The notes under the pieces were generated by a model, which made no database searches, was not told the origin of the DNA, and worked only from the letters and a program-made list of their open reading frames with translations. From JAJZRJ01 sp040757055 (lineage in GTDB: Bacteria > Desulfobacterota > Desulfobulbia > Desulfobulbales > Desulfurivibrionaceae), in NCBI GenBank assembly GCA_040757055.1, contig JBFLXY010000009.1:62001-126000 (forward strand): 64,000 nucleotides of DNA. The letters are read 5' to 3'. Each line of letters begins with the position of its first letter. Within the stretch, counting starts at the first letter, position 1. Below, in pieces: positions 1 to 9,321 of this stretch. Both the position numbers and the translations under genes were made by a program.

Positions 1-133
1 GAACGGCTATACCCTGATTCTCGAATACTCCATGAAGGGCCTCAGGACGCGGACCGGCCTGCTCTATGCCGACGACGCCCTGGATATCACCGATACGGTA
101 CAGAAAGAGCTGGACAAGCGCCTGAAAAAATAG
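1..133 (+). CDS. OmpH/Skp-family periplasmic chaperone, C-terminal fragment
   Basis: Only the last 43 codons are present, read from base 2 to a TAG at 131-133. The peptide has the typical tail of OmpH/Skp proteins: a short strand (GYTLILE), a YADDALDIT segment and a final amphipathic helix with TVQKELDKRL. In this family the tail packs on the trimer body that escorts unfolded outer-membrane proteins through the periplasm. The coiled-coil arms and signal peptide lie outside the window. The call rests on this short C-terminal match. A strong terminator follows directly, so the gene ends its transcript. Confidence 0.65.
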   Translation, partial: NGYTLILEYSMKGLRTRTGLLYADDALDITDTVQKELDKRLKK

Positions 134-160
134 ACGCGGTCTGTCATACCCTTGTCGCAA

Positions 161-200
161 GGCATGGTGCCCCCTGGCTGGCGGGCATCATGCCTTTTTT
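161..200 (+). terminator. Rho-independent terminator after the OmpH gene
   Basis: A 12-bp stem (161-172 with 183-194, one G-T wobble) encloses a 10-base loop and is followed by six T residues at 195-200. This is a canonical intrinsic terminator for the plus strand. Its right arm overlaps the stop codon of the convergent transporter gene at 188-190. Confidence 0.8.
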
Positions 201-1711
201 GTTGCCGGGCTGCCTTCGCCCGACTGGCGGTCCAGGTGGGGTATCAGGAAAACCATGGCCATGCCGGGCAGGGAGAGGAGAAAACTCAGCCCGAAGAAAT
301 TTGCATAACCCAGCCAGGCAGCGAGAAAACCGCTCAGGATGCCGGCGTAGAGGCCGCTCATGCTCATCAGCCCGGAGCCGATGGCATAGTGGGCGGCCTT
401 GAACTCCTGGCTGCAGATGCGCATGAGATAGGTCATCAATACAGCGGTGCCCAGGCCGCCGGCGAACTGATCAAAGCCGTGTACGCCGACGACCAGCAGC
501 AGATCGGCAGTGACGAGCGGGGCGGGCAGGGGATTGCCGGTGTTGGCGGCCAGCGTGCCGGTGAGGTGCCAGGCGAGCGCCATGTAAACCAGGTTGGTAA
601 CGTTCTGGGCGAGGAGAAAGGGCCAGATCAACCGTTTGAGGCCGTGCCGGGAGATGAGCGCCCCGCCGGCCATGGCCCCGGCAATGGAGGCAGGCAGGCC
701 GATGCCGCCGGAGATCCAGCCGTAGTGGACCTTGAGCCCGAGATCAATCAGGAAGGGGGAGGCCATGCTGCTCAACATGAATTCGCCGGTGCGGATCAGC
801 ACGATGAAGGCGAGGATGGCGCCGGTCTTTTCGCGATCCATGAAGGAGATGAAGGCGCCGGCGTAAAAGGATTCGGGCCGGCCCACCAGCCAGGCGTGCA
901 GCCGTCGGCGGCAGATCAGGAGAAGGATGAGCCCCAGAAAGAGCAGCAGGCCGATCCAGGCGGCAAAGTTCAGGTGGGCGAGCAGAGGGGCCTCCTGCTG
1001 GAGGCGTTGATATGACGCAGATTGCAGGGCGGCCCGCAGGCCGACCAGCGCCAAGGCAAGGGCAGCGGCCTGGCTCACGTATTTGGGCCTGAGCAGGGCA
1101 GGCAGCAGGGCGGCGAGGGGCCGGCGTTCCATCTCGCACCGGGGCAGAAAACGCAGGTGGAAGAAAAAAAAGGCGAGCAGCAGCAGGCCGGCTGCGGCAA
1201 AGGCCAGAGGCCAGCCCAGGGTGGTGCCGAGGGTGACGACAACGCCGGTGCCGGTCATCATGGCGATGCGGTAGGCCATGACCCGATAGCCGAGAAACTT
1301 CGCCTGCCCGGCCAGGTCGAGGGCCTCCAAATAGTAGCCGTCGATGGCGATGTCGTGGGTGGCGGCGAGGCAGCTGCCGGCGAAAAAGAGCGCCACCACC
1401 GCCGGGATCGCCCATGGCAGCGGCGCAGCCAGGGCGGCGGCAAGGATGACCACCACCAGCAGTCCCTGGGTGATGAGCAGCCATTGGCGCTTGGTGCCGA
1501 AATGGTCGAGCTGCGGCGACCAGAGGAATTTCACCGCCCATGGCAGCCCGAAAAGGGAGGTGAGTCCGATGCCTTCCAGGCTCATGCCGCGGTCGCGGAA
1601 AAAGACCGAGGAGACGGTGCGGAAGATGGTGTAGGGAAGCCCCTCGGTGAAGTAGGTGGTGAAGGACCAGAGGAAGGGGGAGAGCGTTCTGGCGCGGTGG
1701 GATTGTTTCAT
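188..1711 (-). CDS. AmpG-like MFS transporter
   Basis: A 507-residue polytopic membrane protein with about 12 hydrophobic segments. The early motif YFTEGLPYTIF and the segment ATHDIAIDGYYLEAL are characteristic of the AmpG branch of the major facilitator superfamily, whose best-known member imports anhydro-muropeptides for cell-wall recycling. No ampD or ampC lies nearby, so the substrate is inferred only from family resemblance. The ATG at 1711 gives a short cytoplasmic leader before the first membrane segment. It is transcribed alone, converging on the OmpH gene and divergent from the PilZ gene. Confidence 0.75.
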   Translation of the reverse strand: MKQSHRARTLSPFLWSFTTYFTEGLPYTIFRTVSSVFFRDRGMSLEGIGLTSLFGLPWAVKFLWSPQLDHFGTKRQWLLITQGLLVVVILAAALAAPLPWAIPAVVALFFAGSCLAATHDIAIDGYYLEALDLAGQAKFLGYRVMAYRIAMMTGTGVVVTLGTTLGWPLAFAAAGLLLLAFFFFHLRFLPRCEMERRPLAALLPALLRPKYVSQAAALALALVGLRAALQSASYQRLQQEAPLLAHLNFAAWIGLLLFLGLILLLICRRRLHAWLVGRPESFYAGAFISFMDREKTGAILAFIVLIRTGEFMLSSMASPFLIDLGLKVHYGWISGGIGLPASIAGAMAGGALISRHGLKRLIWPFLLAQNVTNLVYMALAWHLTGTLAANTGNPLPAPLVTADLLLVVGVHGFDQFAGGLGTAVLMTYLMRICSQEFKAAHYAIGSGLMSMSGLYAGILSGFLAAWLGYANFFGLSFLLSLPGMAMVFLIPHLDRQSGEGSPATKKA

Positions 1712-1746
1712 GTCAGGGCGCCTTGGTGGCGGCGGAAAAAATCCAA

Positions 1747-1777
1747 TTGATTTTTCATCCGTTGCTCATGCTATACT
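1747..1777 (+). promoter_or_regulatory. Putative extended -10 promoter for the PilZ gene
   Basis: TATACT at 1772-1777 is preceded by TG at the extended -10 position (TGCTATACT). A TTGATT element at 1747-1752 has a long 19-base spacer. It lies about 110 bases before the PilZ start codon, so a long leader would follow. It is predicted by eye only. Confidence 0.45.
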
Positions 1778-1888
1778 GGAGCCGTCTGGTATCCGAACCC
1801 GGGCCGGCTGCTGGCGTGACCATAGCACTGTCGTCCCAAAACCGCAATCGGCAGCACGGCCTTACCTACGGCACAAAAGGAGCGACCC

Positions 1889-2635
1889 ATGTCCCGTCAG
1901 ATTCTTATCGTTGACCAGTCGACCAGCATGCGGCGGATCATCAAGACCATGATTCTTGCTGAGGTCAATGATGCCGACGTGGCGGAGTCCCATGACGTTG
2001 TCGAGGCGATGGAACGTCTTGCGGCAGGCGTGTTTCACGTGGTGCTCTTTTCCCGGGAGTCCTCCAACGACAGCTGGCTTGAGTACGTTCGCAAATCCAT
2101 TGCCGGGCCGGGCCTCGAGAAAACCGCCTTTGTCCTCTTCACCTCCAGCAAACAGAAGAAGATACCCGACGAGTTCAAGGCCCACGGGGTCACGGAGCAC
2201 ATCGCGGTGCCATGCACCCCAAAAATCCTGGGGGAGTTGATCAACCGGGTCTGCAGCGTCTTCACCCTGCGTTCCGGCCGGCGCTACAGCCTGCCCGGCG
2301 CTTCGGTCATCCTGGAACAGGGGGCGAACAGCACCACCGCCGAACTGGTCAACTTCAGCGACGGCGGCATGCTCTGCGAACTGGCGCGGGTCGGCTCCTA
2401 CAGCTGGAGCGCCCCGGCCATGGTGACTCTCAACCTTCCCCTTGACGGCGAAAAGATCGTGGCCACCGGCCTTTTTTCCGTCACCACCCGCCTCACTGTC
2501 TCGGAGTCCTATGCGGATCACACCCCGAAACGGGTCCGCATCGCCTTCCGGTTTCTCACCGTGCCGCCGGAAACGCGAAAGGCCCTTGATAAGGCCTTCG
2601 CCTATATCGAAGCGCAGGAAGGAATGGTTGAGTAA
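1889..2635 (+). CDS. Pseudo-receiver domain fused to a PilZ c-di-GMP-binding domain
   Basis: A 248-residue cytoplasmic protein. Residues 1-120 have the receiver fold (ILIVDQS at the start), but the usual phospho-acceptor Asp is replaced by Ser55 (VVLFSRES). The conserved Lys of the final strand also appears to be Val107 (HIAVPCTP). Residues about 122-240 form a PilZ domain with both c-di-GMP motifs: RSGRR at 128-132 (RxxxR) and NFSDGG at 155-160 ([DN]xSxxG). The protein should therefore bind c-di-GMP but not be switched by ordinary phosphorylation. It could act in motility, pili or surface behaviour; no target is visible nearby. Confidence 0.8.
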   Translation: MSRQILIVDQSTSMRRIIKTMILAEVNDADVAESHDVVEAMERLAAGVFHVVLFSRESSNDSWLEYVRKSIAGPGLEKTAFVLFTSSKQKKIPDEFKAHGVTEHIAVPCTPKILGELINRVCSVFTLRSGRRYSLPGASVILEQGANSTTAELVNFSDGGMLCELARVGSYSWSAPAMVTLNLPLDGEKIVATGLFSVTTRLTVSESYADHTPKRVRIAFRFLTVPPETRKALDKAFAYIEAQEGMVE

Positions 2636-2641
2636 AGAACC

Positions 2642-4552
2642 TCAGCCTTCCTTGCCCAAAAGAGCAAGGGCGGTGCTGATGATGGCAGGTGCGTCGATCT
2701 TTGCCTGATGGCGCAACTGATCCTGGGTGCCGTGCTCCATGAAGCGGTCCGGCAGGCCGAGAAGGCGGACCTTGGCGTCGATTCCTTGCTGGGCGAGGAG
2801 TTCCAGCACCGCGCTGCCGAAGCCCCCGCGTCTGGAATTGTCTTCCACCGTCAGCACCTTGCCGGTCCTTTTCGCCCAGTCACAAATCAGTTCCCCGTCG
2901 AGCGGCCGGATGAAGCGCGGATTGATGACCGCTGCCTCGATGCCGATTTTGCCCAGTCCTTCCGCAGCCTCCAGCGCCGGATAGACCCGGTTGCCCACCG
3001 GCAGCAACAACAGGTCCTTCCCCTCCCGCAGCACCTCCCCCTTGCCGAGCGCGAGCCGGGAAAACGGCTCGTCCATGGAGACCCCCTGACCAAGGCCGCG
3101 CGGATAGCGGATGGCCACCGGGGATGGGGCGTGGGCAGCGGTGTAGAGCATGTGGCGCAGTTCGTTCTCGTCCTTTGGAGCCATGAAGATGAGATTCGGG
3201 ACAAAGCGCAGAAAGGAGAGGTCGAAGACGCCGTGGTGGGTTGGGCCGTCATCGCCCACTACTCCGCCGCGGTCGACGGCAAAGATCACGGGCAGGTTCT
3301 GCAGGCAGACGTCATGGATCACCTGGTCCAGGGCCCGCTGGAGAAAGGTGGAGTAGATGGCGACCACCGGGACCATGCCCTCCACCGCGAGCCCGGCGGC
3401 AAAGGTGACCGCGTGCTGTTCGGCGATGCCGACGTCGAAGAAGCGGTCCGGAAACCGCTGGGCAAAGCCGGTAAGCCCGGTGCCGGCAGGCATGGCGGCG
3501 GTGATCGCGGCGATGCGCGGGTCCTGTTCGGCCAGTTCGATCAGGGTGTCGCCAAAGACCTTGGTGTAGCTGGGCGGTCCGGCAACAGGCAACGGCTTGC
3601 CGGTGGCGATGTCGAAGGGGCCGAGGCCGTGGAAGTCGCCGGGGTTTTTCTCCGCCGGACCATAGCCCTTGCCCTTGGTGGTGAGCACGTGGACCAGCAC
3701 CGGCCCCTCGCTGAAGTCGCGGACGTTTTTCAGGGTTTCGATGAGCGATTCGAACTGGTGGCCGGGAATGGGCCCCACATATTCGAATTTGAGCGCCTCA
3801 AAGAGCATGCCCGGGGTGAAGAAGCCCTTGAGGCTCTCCTCGCTGCGCTTGAGCACGTTCAAGATGTTTTCGCCCACGTGGGAGAAGGATTTGAGGAAGT
3901 GCTCCATCTCCTTCTTCATGCGCACCGCGGTTTTGCTGGTGAGCTTGCGGCTCAAAAAGCTCGACAGCGCGCCCACGTTGGGGGAAATCGACATCTCGTT
4001 GTCGTTGAGGACGACGATGAGGTTCTTGTCGATGTGGCCCGCCTGATTGAGGGCCTCGAAGGCCATGCCGCCGGTCATGGAGCCGTCGCCGATCACCGCG
4101 ATGGTCTTGGTTTGGTTGCCCTTGAGGTCCTTGGCCACCGCCATGCCGAGGCTGGCGGAGATGGAGGTGCTGCTGTGGCCGGTGTCGAAGGCGTCGTAGG
4201 CGCTCTCCTCCCGCTTGGGGAAGCCGCTCAACCCCTCGGCCTGGCGCAGGGTGTGGAAGCGGTCGCGGCGGCCGGTGATGAGCTTGTGGGCGTAGCACTG
4301 GTGGCCAACGTCCCAGACGATGGTGTCCTCCGGCGTATTGAAGACATAGTGGAGGGCCAGGGTCAGTTCCACTACGCCGAGGCAGGGCGCCAGATGGCCG
4401 CCATTGGTGGCGACCACCTCGATGATCCGCTGCCGGATCTCGGCGGCAAGCTGCGGCAGCAGCTCGGGGGCGAGCCTGCGCAGGTCGGCCGGCGAGTCGA
4501 TGGAGGGGAGCAGCGGGGTAGGGGCGTGCAGGGGGGCGGTGGGAGTGGTCAT
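2642..4552 (-). CDS. dxs: 1-deoxy-D-xylulose-5-phosphate synthase
   Basis: This is the 636-residue thiamine-diphosphate transketolase-family enzyme that condenses pyruvate and glyceraldehyde 3-phosphate, the first step of the MEP isoprenoid pathway. Visible motifs are the N-terminal VWDVGHQCYAHK segment, the ThDP/Mg2+ site GDGSMTGGMAFEALN, and the pyrimidine-domain segment FDVGIAEQHAV. Length is normal for the family. Its ATG overlaps the stop codon of ispA by 4 bases, so the two are translationally coupled. ispH of the same pathway lies at 40115-40948. Confidence 0.96.
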   Translation of the reverse strand: MTTPTAPLHAPTPLLPSIDSPADLRRLAPELLPQLAAEIRQRIIEVVATNGGHLAPCLGVVELTLALHYVFNTPEDTIVWDVGHQCYAHKLITGRRDRFHTLRQAEGLSGFPKREESAYDAFDTGHSSTSISASLGMAVAKDLKGNQTKTIAVIGDGSMTGGMAFEALNQAGHIDKNLIVVLNDNEMSISPNVGALSSFLSRKLTSKTAVRMKKEMEHFLKSFSHVGENILNVLKRSEESLKGFFTPGMLFEALKFEYVGPIPGHQFESLIETLKNVRDFSEGPVLVHVLTTKGKGYGPAEKNPGDFHGLGPFDIATGKPLPVAGPPSYTKVFGDTLIELAEQDPRIAAITAAMPAGTGLTGFAQRFPDRFFDVGIAEQHAVTFAAGLAVEGMVPVVAIYSTFLQRALDQVIHDVCLQNLPVIFAVDRGGVVGDDGPTHHGVFDLSFLRFVPNLIFMAPKDENELRHMLYTAAHAPSPVAIRYPRGLGQGVSMDEPFSRLALGKGEVLREGKDLLLLPVGNRVYPALEAAEGLGKIGIEAAVINPRFIRPLDGELICDWAKRTGKVLTVEDNSRRGGFGSAVLELLAQQGIDAKVRLLGLPDRFMEHGTQDQLRHQAKIDAPAIISTALALLGKEG

Positions 4553-5439
4553 GTGGTCCGGGTGTAGATGTAGCGCGCCAGTTCCCGAAGGAAGTCGGCA
4601 CGCTGGTCGAAGTCGCTGAGGCTGGCGATGGCGGCATCCACTGCCTCCATGGCCATCTCCCTGGTTCCGGCAAGGCCGAAGAAGGCCGGGTAGGTGGCCT
4701 TGTTGCGGGCGGCGTCGGAGCCCGCGGCCTTGCCGAGCTGCTCGGTGGTGCCTTCCACATTGAGCAGGTCGTCGACGATCTGGAAGGCCAGACCGAGATG
4801 CTCGCCGTAGCTGGAGAGGGCGGCAAACTGCTGCGGATCGGCCTGTCCGCCGATGGCGCCGGCCTGGACCGAGGCGGTGATGAGCGCCCCGGTTTTGCAG
4901 TGGTGGATGCGGCGCAGCGCTTCAAACGGGATCGCCTTGCCTTCGGCATCAAGGTCGAGGGCCTGGCCGCCCACCATGCCCAGGGGGCCGATGGCCTTGG
5001 CAATGAGATGGACGATCCGTGCCTGATCGGCCGGGGAAAGGGTGGCGGTCAGTTCCGGCAGGGTGAGCAGTTCGAAGGCATAGCTCAAGAGGCCGTCGCC
5101 GGCGAGGATCGCCGCGGCCTCCCCGAATTTCTTGTGGCTGGTGGGCATGCCGCGCCGCAGATCGTCGTTGTCCATGGCCGGCAGGTCGTCGTGGATCAGC
5201 GAATAGGTATGGATGCACTCCAGGGCGCAGGCCACGGGCAAGAGCGGCTTGGGGTTGGCGCCCAGGGCCTCGGCCACCTCCAGGCAGAGGATGGGCCGCA
5301 CCCGTTTGCCGCCGGCAAAGAGGCTGTACTGCATGGCCGCGATGTGGCCGGCCAGGGGGCCTTCGGCCTTGAGCATGTAGCTCGTGAGCGCCTCTTCCAC
5401 CACGGCACGCTTGTCGGCAAGTGCGGTTTTGACGTCCAT
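4549..5439 (-). CDS. ispA: Short-chain polyprenyl diphosphate synthase (farnesyl/geranylgeranyl type)
   Basis: A 296-residue all-helical prenyltransferase that adds isopentenyl diphosphate to allylic diphosphates. The first Asp-rich motif is DDLPAMDNDD. The second reads DDLLN rather than the classic DDxxD. Start choice: an ATG at 5502 is possible, but the ATG at 5439 begins the family-typical N-terminus (MDVKTAL), lies just past the xseB stop and has an upstream GAGGAA. It is the middle gene of xseB-ispA-dxs. Chain length (C15 or C20) cannot be read from the sequence with certainty. Confidence 0.92.
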   Translation of the reverse strand: MDVKTALADKRAVVEEALTSYMLKAEGPLAGHIAAMQYSLFAGGKRVRPILCLEVAEALGANPKPLLPVACALECIHTYSLIHDDLPAMDNDDLRRGMPTSHKKFGEAAAILAGDGLLSYAFELLTLPELTATLSPADQARIVHLIAKAIGPLGMVGGQALDLDAEGKAIPFEALRRIHHCKTGALITASVQAGAIGGQADPQQFAALSSYGEHLGLAFQIVDDLLNVEGTTEQLGKAAGSDAARNKATYPAFFGLAGTREMAMEAVDAAIASLSDFDQRADFLRELARYIYTRTT

Positions 5440-5446
5440 GGCGGGA

Positions 5447-5689
5447 TTATTCTTCCTCGACCAGCCCTTCGTGCTGGGGGAAAGAGGTGGGGACAAGTTC
5501 ACCGTTCTTTTTGAGCAGGAGATCCACCTTTTTCTGTGCCTCGTCGAGCTTCTTGGAGCAGAAATCAGCCAGTTTGATCCCCTCGTCGAAGATGCGAAGG
5601 GAGGCCTCCAGGCTGAGTTCTCCGTCTTCCAGCTGCCGGGTGATCTCCTCCAGCCGGGCCAACGCCTCTTCGAAACTCTGCTTTGCCAT
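5447..5689 (-). CDS. xseB: Exodeoxyribonuclease VII small subunit
   Basis: An 80-residue protein made of two amphipathic helices with the family pattern FEEALARLEEITRQLEDGE followed by LEASLRIFDEGIKL. It is the small subunit that forms the stalk on XseA; together they degrade single-stranded DNA. The ATG at 5689 (MAKQSF) is chosen over an upstream one at 5770 because it gives the standard family length. xseA is not in the window. It heads the operon with ispA and dxs, a very common arrangement. Confidence 0.93.
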   Translation of the reverse strand: MAKQSFEEALARLEEITRQLEDGELSLEASLRIFDEGIKLADFCSKKLDEAQKKVDLLLKKNGELVPTSFPQHEGLVEEE

Positions 5690-5909
5690 GGTGTTCCGCT
5701 CTTTTCCGTTGACGGCGACAGGATTTTGGTTGCGGCCGCAAAGCATATACCATAAATGATGCGATGCCAAGGGGCAATGCCTTTTCCTTGAAGGCCAGCC
5801 GTGGCGGCAGGCGAATCGCTTGCCTCTCTGCTGACAAAAACAAATCCCTGTGGTACTCTTGGGCCAGCCGACGGCCGTCGCCGCCGGAAAGCGCAGGGAC
5901 CGAGGGACG

Positions 5910-6854
5910 ATGCCGGCAGGCCTTACCGATCATGTCAGCGGATTTCGCGAATGGCTGCGGGTGGAGAAGGGCTACTCGCCCCATACCGTGGCGAGCTATG
6001 GCCGCGACCTGGAGGAGTTCGTGGAGCATCTGGGCCGCGGGGTGGAAACCCGGGCCATCGACGCCAGGGCGGTGCGCGCCTTTGTTTATGCCCTGCATGG
6101 GCGCAACCAGGCCAACTCAGTGGCGCGCAAGCTTTCGGCCCTGCGGACCTTTTTCCGTTTTCTGCGCCGGCAGGGGCTGCTGGGCCACGATCCGGTGGCC
6201 GGGGTGGCCATGCCGAAGATCGGCCGCAACATCCCGGTCTTTCTGACGGTGGACGAGGTCTTCTCCCTGATGGAGATGCCCGGCGTGGCCGATGCCTTTG
6301 CCGCTCGCGACCGGGCCATCCTGGAGATGCTCTACTCCACCGGCATGCGGGTGGCGGAATTGTCGGGACTCGACCTCGGCCGTCTCGATCTGGCTTCCGG
6401 CATGGTCCGCATCCGCGGCAAGGGCAACAAGGAACGGCTGGTGCCGGTGGGCGAGCCGGCTCTGGCCGCGCTGGAGCACTATTGGCCCCAGCGAACCCTG
6501 CTTGTTGCCGAGCGGGTCGCCCGGGGCAATGCGGCGGAGGAGAAGGCGGTCTTTCTGAACGGCCGCGGCAGCCGGCTCACCACCCGCAGCATCGAGCGGC
6601 TGGTGGCCATGTACGCCGAGCGGGCCGGGATTGCCGCCCGGGTCACGCCCCATGCCCTGCGCCACTCCTTTGCCACCCATCTGCTGGAGATGGGGGCGGA
6701 TCTGCGCACGGTGCAGGAGTTGCTCGGCCATGCGAGCCTCTCCACCACGCAGAAATATACGCACTTGAACCTCGATCATCTGACCGAGGTCTATGACAAG
6801 GCGCATCCGCTGGCCCGCAATTCAGCGGTGGTGCCGAAAGAAGGCAACGAATAA
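5910..6854 (+). CDS. xerC: Tyrosine recombinase XerC
   Basis: A 314-residue site-specific recombinase. The N-terminal SAM-like core-binding domain covers about residues 8-95. The catalytic domain carries Arg147 (STGMRVAEL), the Lys of RGKGNKER, HALRHSF, the His of LGHASL and the nucleophile Tyr283 (QKYTHL). It should resolve chromosome dimers at dif with a partner recombinase. The ATG at 5910 follows GAGGG; an in-frame start at 5850 would add 20 unconserved residues. The next genes are hslV and hslU, an order conserved in several phyla, which favours XerC over a mobile-element integrase. Confidence 0.9.
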   Translation: MPAGLTDHVSGFREWLRVEKGYSPHTVASYGRDLEEFVEHLGRGVETRAIDARAVRAFVYALHGRNQANSVARKLSALRTFFRFLRRQGLLGHDPVAGVAMPKIGRNIPVFLTVDEVFSLMEMPGVADAFAARDRAILEMLYSTGMRVAELSGLDLGRLDLASGMVRIRGKGNKERLVPVGEPALAALEHYWPQRTLLVAERVARGNAAEEKAVFLNGRGSRLTTRSIERLVAMYAERAGIAARVTPHALRHSFATHLLEMGADLRTVQELLGHASLSTTQKYTHLNLDHLTEVYDKAHPLARNSAVVPKEGNE

Positions 6855-6864
6855 CAGGCGGATC

Positions 6865-7404
6865 ATGGAAAAAAAGCAGATTCGATCGACCACGGTGATC
6901 GCCGTGCGCCACAAGGGCGAGGTGGCGGTGGCCGGCGACGGTCAGGTCACCATGGGCAATACGGTGGTGAAGCACGCGGCCCGCAAGGTGCGGCGCCTCT
7001 ACCACGGCCGGGTGATTACCGGCTTTGCCGGCGCCACCGCCGATGCCTTCACCCTTTTCGACAAGCTGGAACAGAAGCTGGAGCAGTACAACGGCAATCT
7101 CATGCGCGCCGCGGTGGAACTGGCCAAGGAATGGCGTACCGACAAGATGCTGCGCCGGCTGGAGGCTTTCCTGGTGGCGGTGGATCAGGAGCATTCCCTT
7201 CTTCTTTCCGGCACCGGCGACGTCATCGAACCTGACGACGGCATCATCGCCATAGGCTCCGGCGGGCCGTACGCCCAGTCGGCGGCCAAGGCCCTGATCG
7301 GACACAGCGACCTCGATGCCGAGGCAATCTGCCGGGTCGCCATGGAGATCGCCGGCTCCATCTGCATCTACACCAACCACGCCATTGTAGTGGAAAAGCT
7401 TTAG
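6865..7404 (+). CDS. hslV: HslV (ClpQ) protease subunit
   Basis: A 179-residue proteasome-like peptidase that forms the double-hexamer core of the HslVU ATP-dependent protease. The catalytic Thr motif TTVIAV begins at residue 9, followed by VAGDGQVTMGNTVVK and the HARKVRRLY segment. In E. coli the Thr directly follows the initiator Met, whereas here eight residues precede it and would have to be removed, as in homologues with a short propeptide. It starts 10 bases after xerC and is followed by hslU after 10 bases, so the three should be co-transcribed. Confidence 0.95.
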   Translation: MEKKQIRSTTVIAVRHKGEVAVAGDGQVTMGNTVVKHAARKVRRLYHGRVITGFAGATADAFTLFDKLEQKLEQYNGNLMRAAVELAKEWRTDKMLRRLEAFLVAVDQEHSLLLSGTGDVIEPDDGIIAIGSGGPYAQSAAKALIGHSDLDAEAICRVAMEIAGSICIYTNHAIVVEKL

Positions 7405-7414
7405 GAACACGCCC

Positions 7415-8776
<1,362 letters not shown>

Positions 8777-8793
8777 TGTCGTGGAGTGGAATT

Positions 8794-9312
8794 ATGTACG
8801 AACCGGATTTGAGATACTGCCCGCGATGCCGGGACGAATACCGCGCCGATATCCTGCGCTGCGCGGCCTGCGGGGTGGAACTCCTGACCGGTGCCGCGAT
8901 GCAGGCCCTGGAGGCGGGTAAACAGGTGGCGAGCGAGAGCCGCGCCGGTGCATTGAGCCCGGAGGACGACCTGGTCGCCATCCACAAGGCGCCGCTCGCC
9001 GATATCCGCCACCTGGAAGAAGTGCTGCGCCGTGAGCAGATCCCATGCCTGGTGGCCGGCGACGACCAGAGCTGCGGCAAGGGGTGCTGCCCCGCCAGTT
9101 TCTATCTTCAGGTGCGACAAGAGGATGCCAGGGAGGCCGTGGGGGTCATCCAGGCGGTGCATGCCCGGAACACCGCGCTCCACCACCACGATACCAGCCA
9201 CAGCCACGGGGTGTTCAATGCCGACGCCGGCGAGGCCACCTGCCCGGCCTGCGGCCACAGATTCCCCACCGCCTTCACCACCTGCCCGGACTGCGGCCTC
9301 TGCTTCGGTTAG
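8794..9312 (+). CDS. Two-zinc-ribbon protein with a DUF2007-like middle domain
   Basis: A 172-residue cytoplasmic protein. An N-terminal ribbon (CPRC...CAAC) and a C-terminal ribbon (CPAC...CPDC) flank a middle region, DLVAIHKAPLADIRHLEEVL, that resembles DUF2007 domains. A CGKGCC cluster and a His-rich HHHDTSHSH stretch could bind further metal. The ATG at 8794 has a good Shine-Dalgarno (GGAGTGGAATT); the ATG at 8776 that overlaps the hslU stop has none. It is probably co-transcribed with hslU. No function is established. Confidence 0.65.
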   Translation: MYEPDLRYCPRCRDEYRADILRCAACGVELLTGAAMQALEAGKQVASESRAGALSPEDDLVAIHKAPLADIRHLEEVLRREQIPCLVAGDDQSCGKGCCPASFYLQVRQEDAREAVGVIQAVHARNTALHHHDTSHSHGVFNADAGEATCPACGHRFPTAFTTCPDCGLCFG

Positions 9313-9321
9313 CCGTCGCGG

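Noticed and set aside
1790..1880. A tRNA-like stretch in the leader of the PilZ gene
   Set aside because: A CCGAACCC segment resembles a T-arm, but no acceptor or anticodon stems can be formed around it.
5910..6854. The tyrosine recombinase as a phage or island integrase
   Set aside because: It has XerC length and motifs and is linked to hslVU. No attachment site, tRNA or mobile genes are near.
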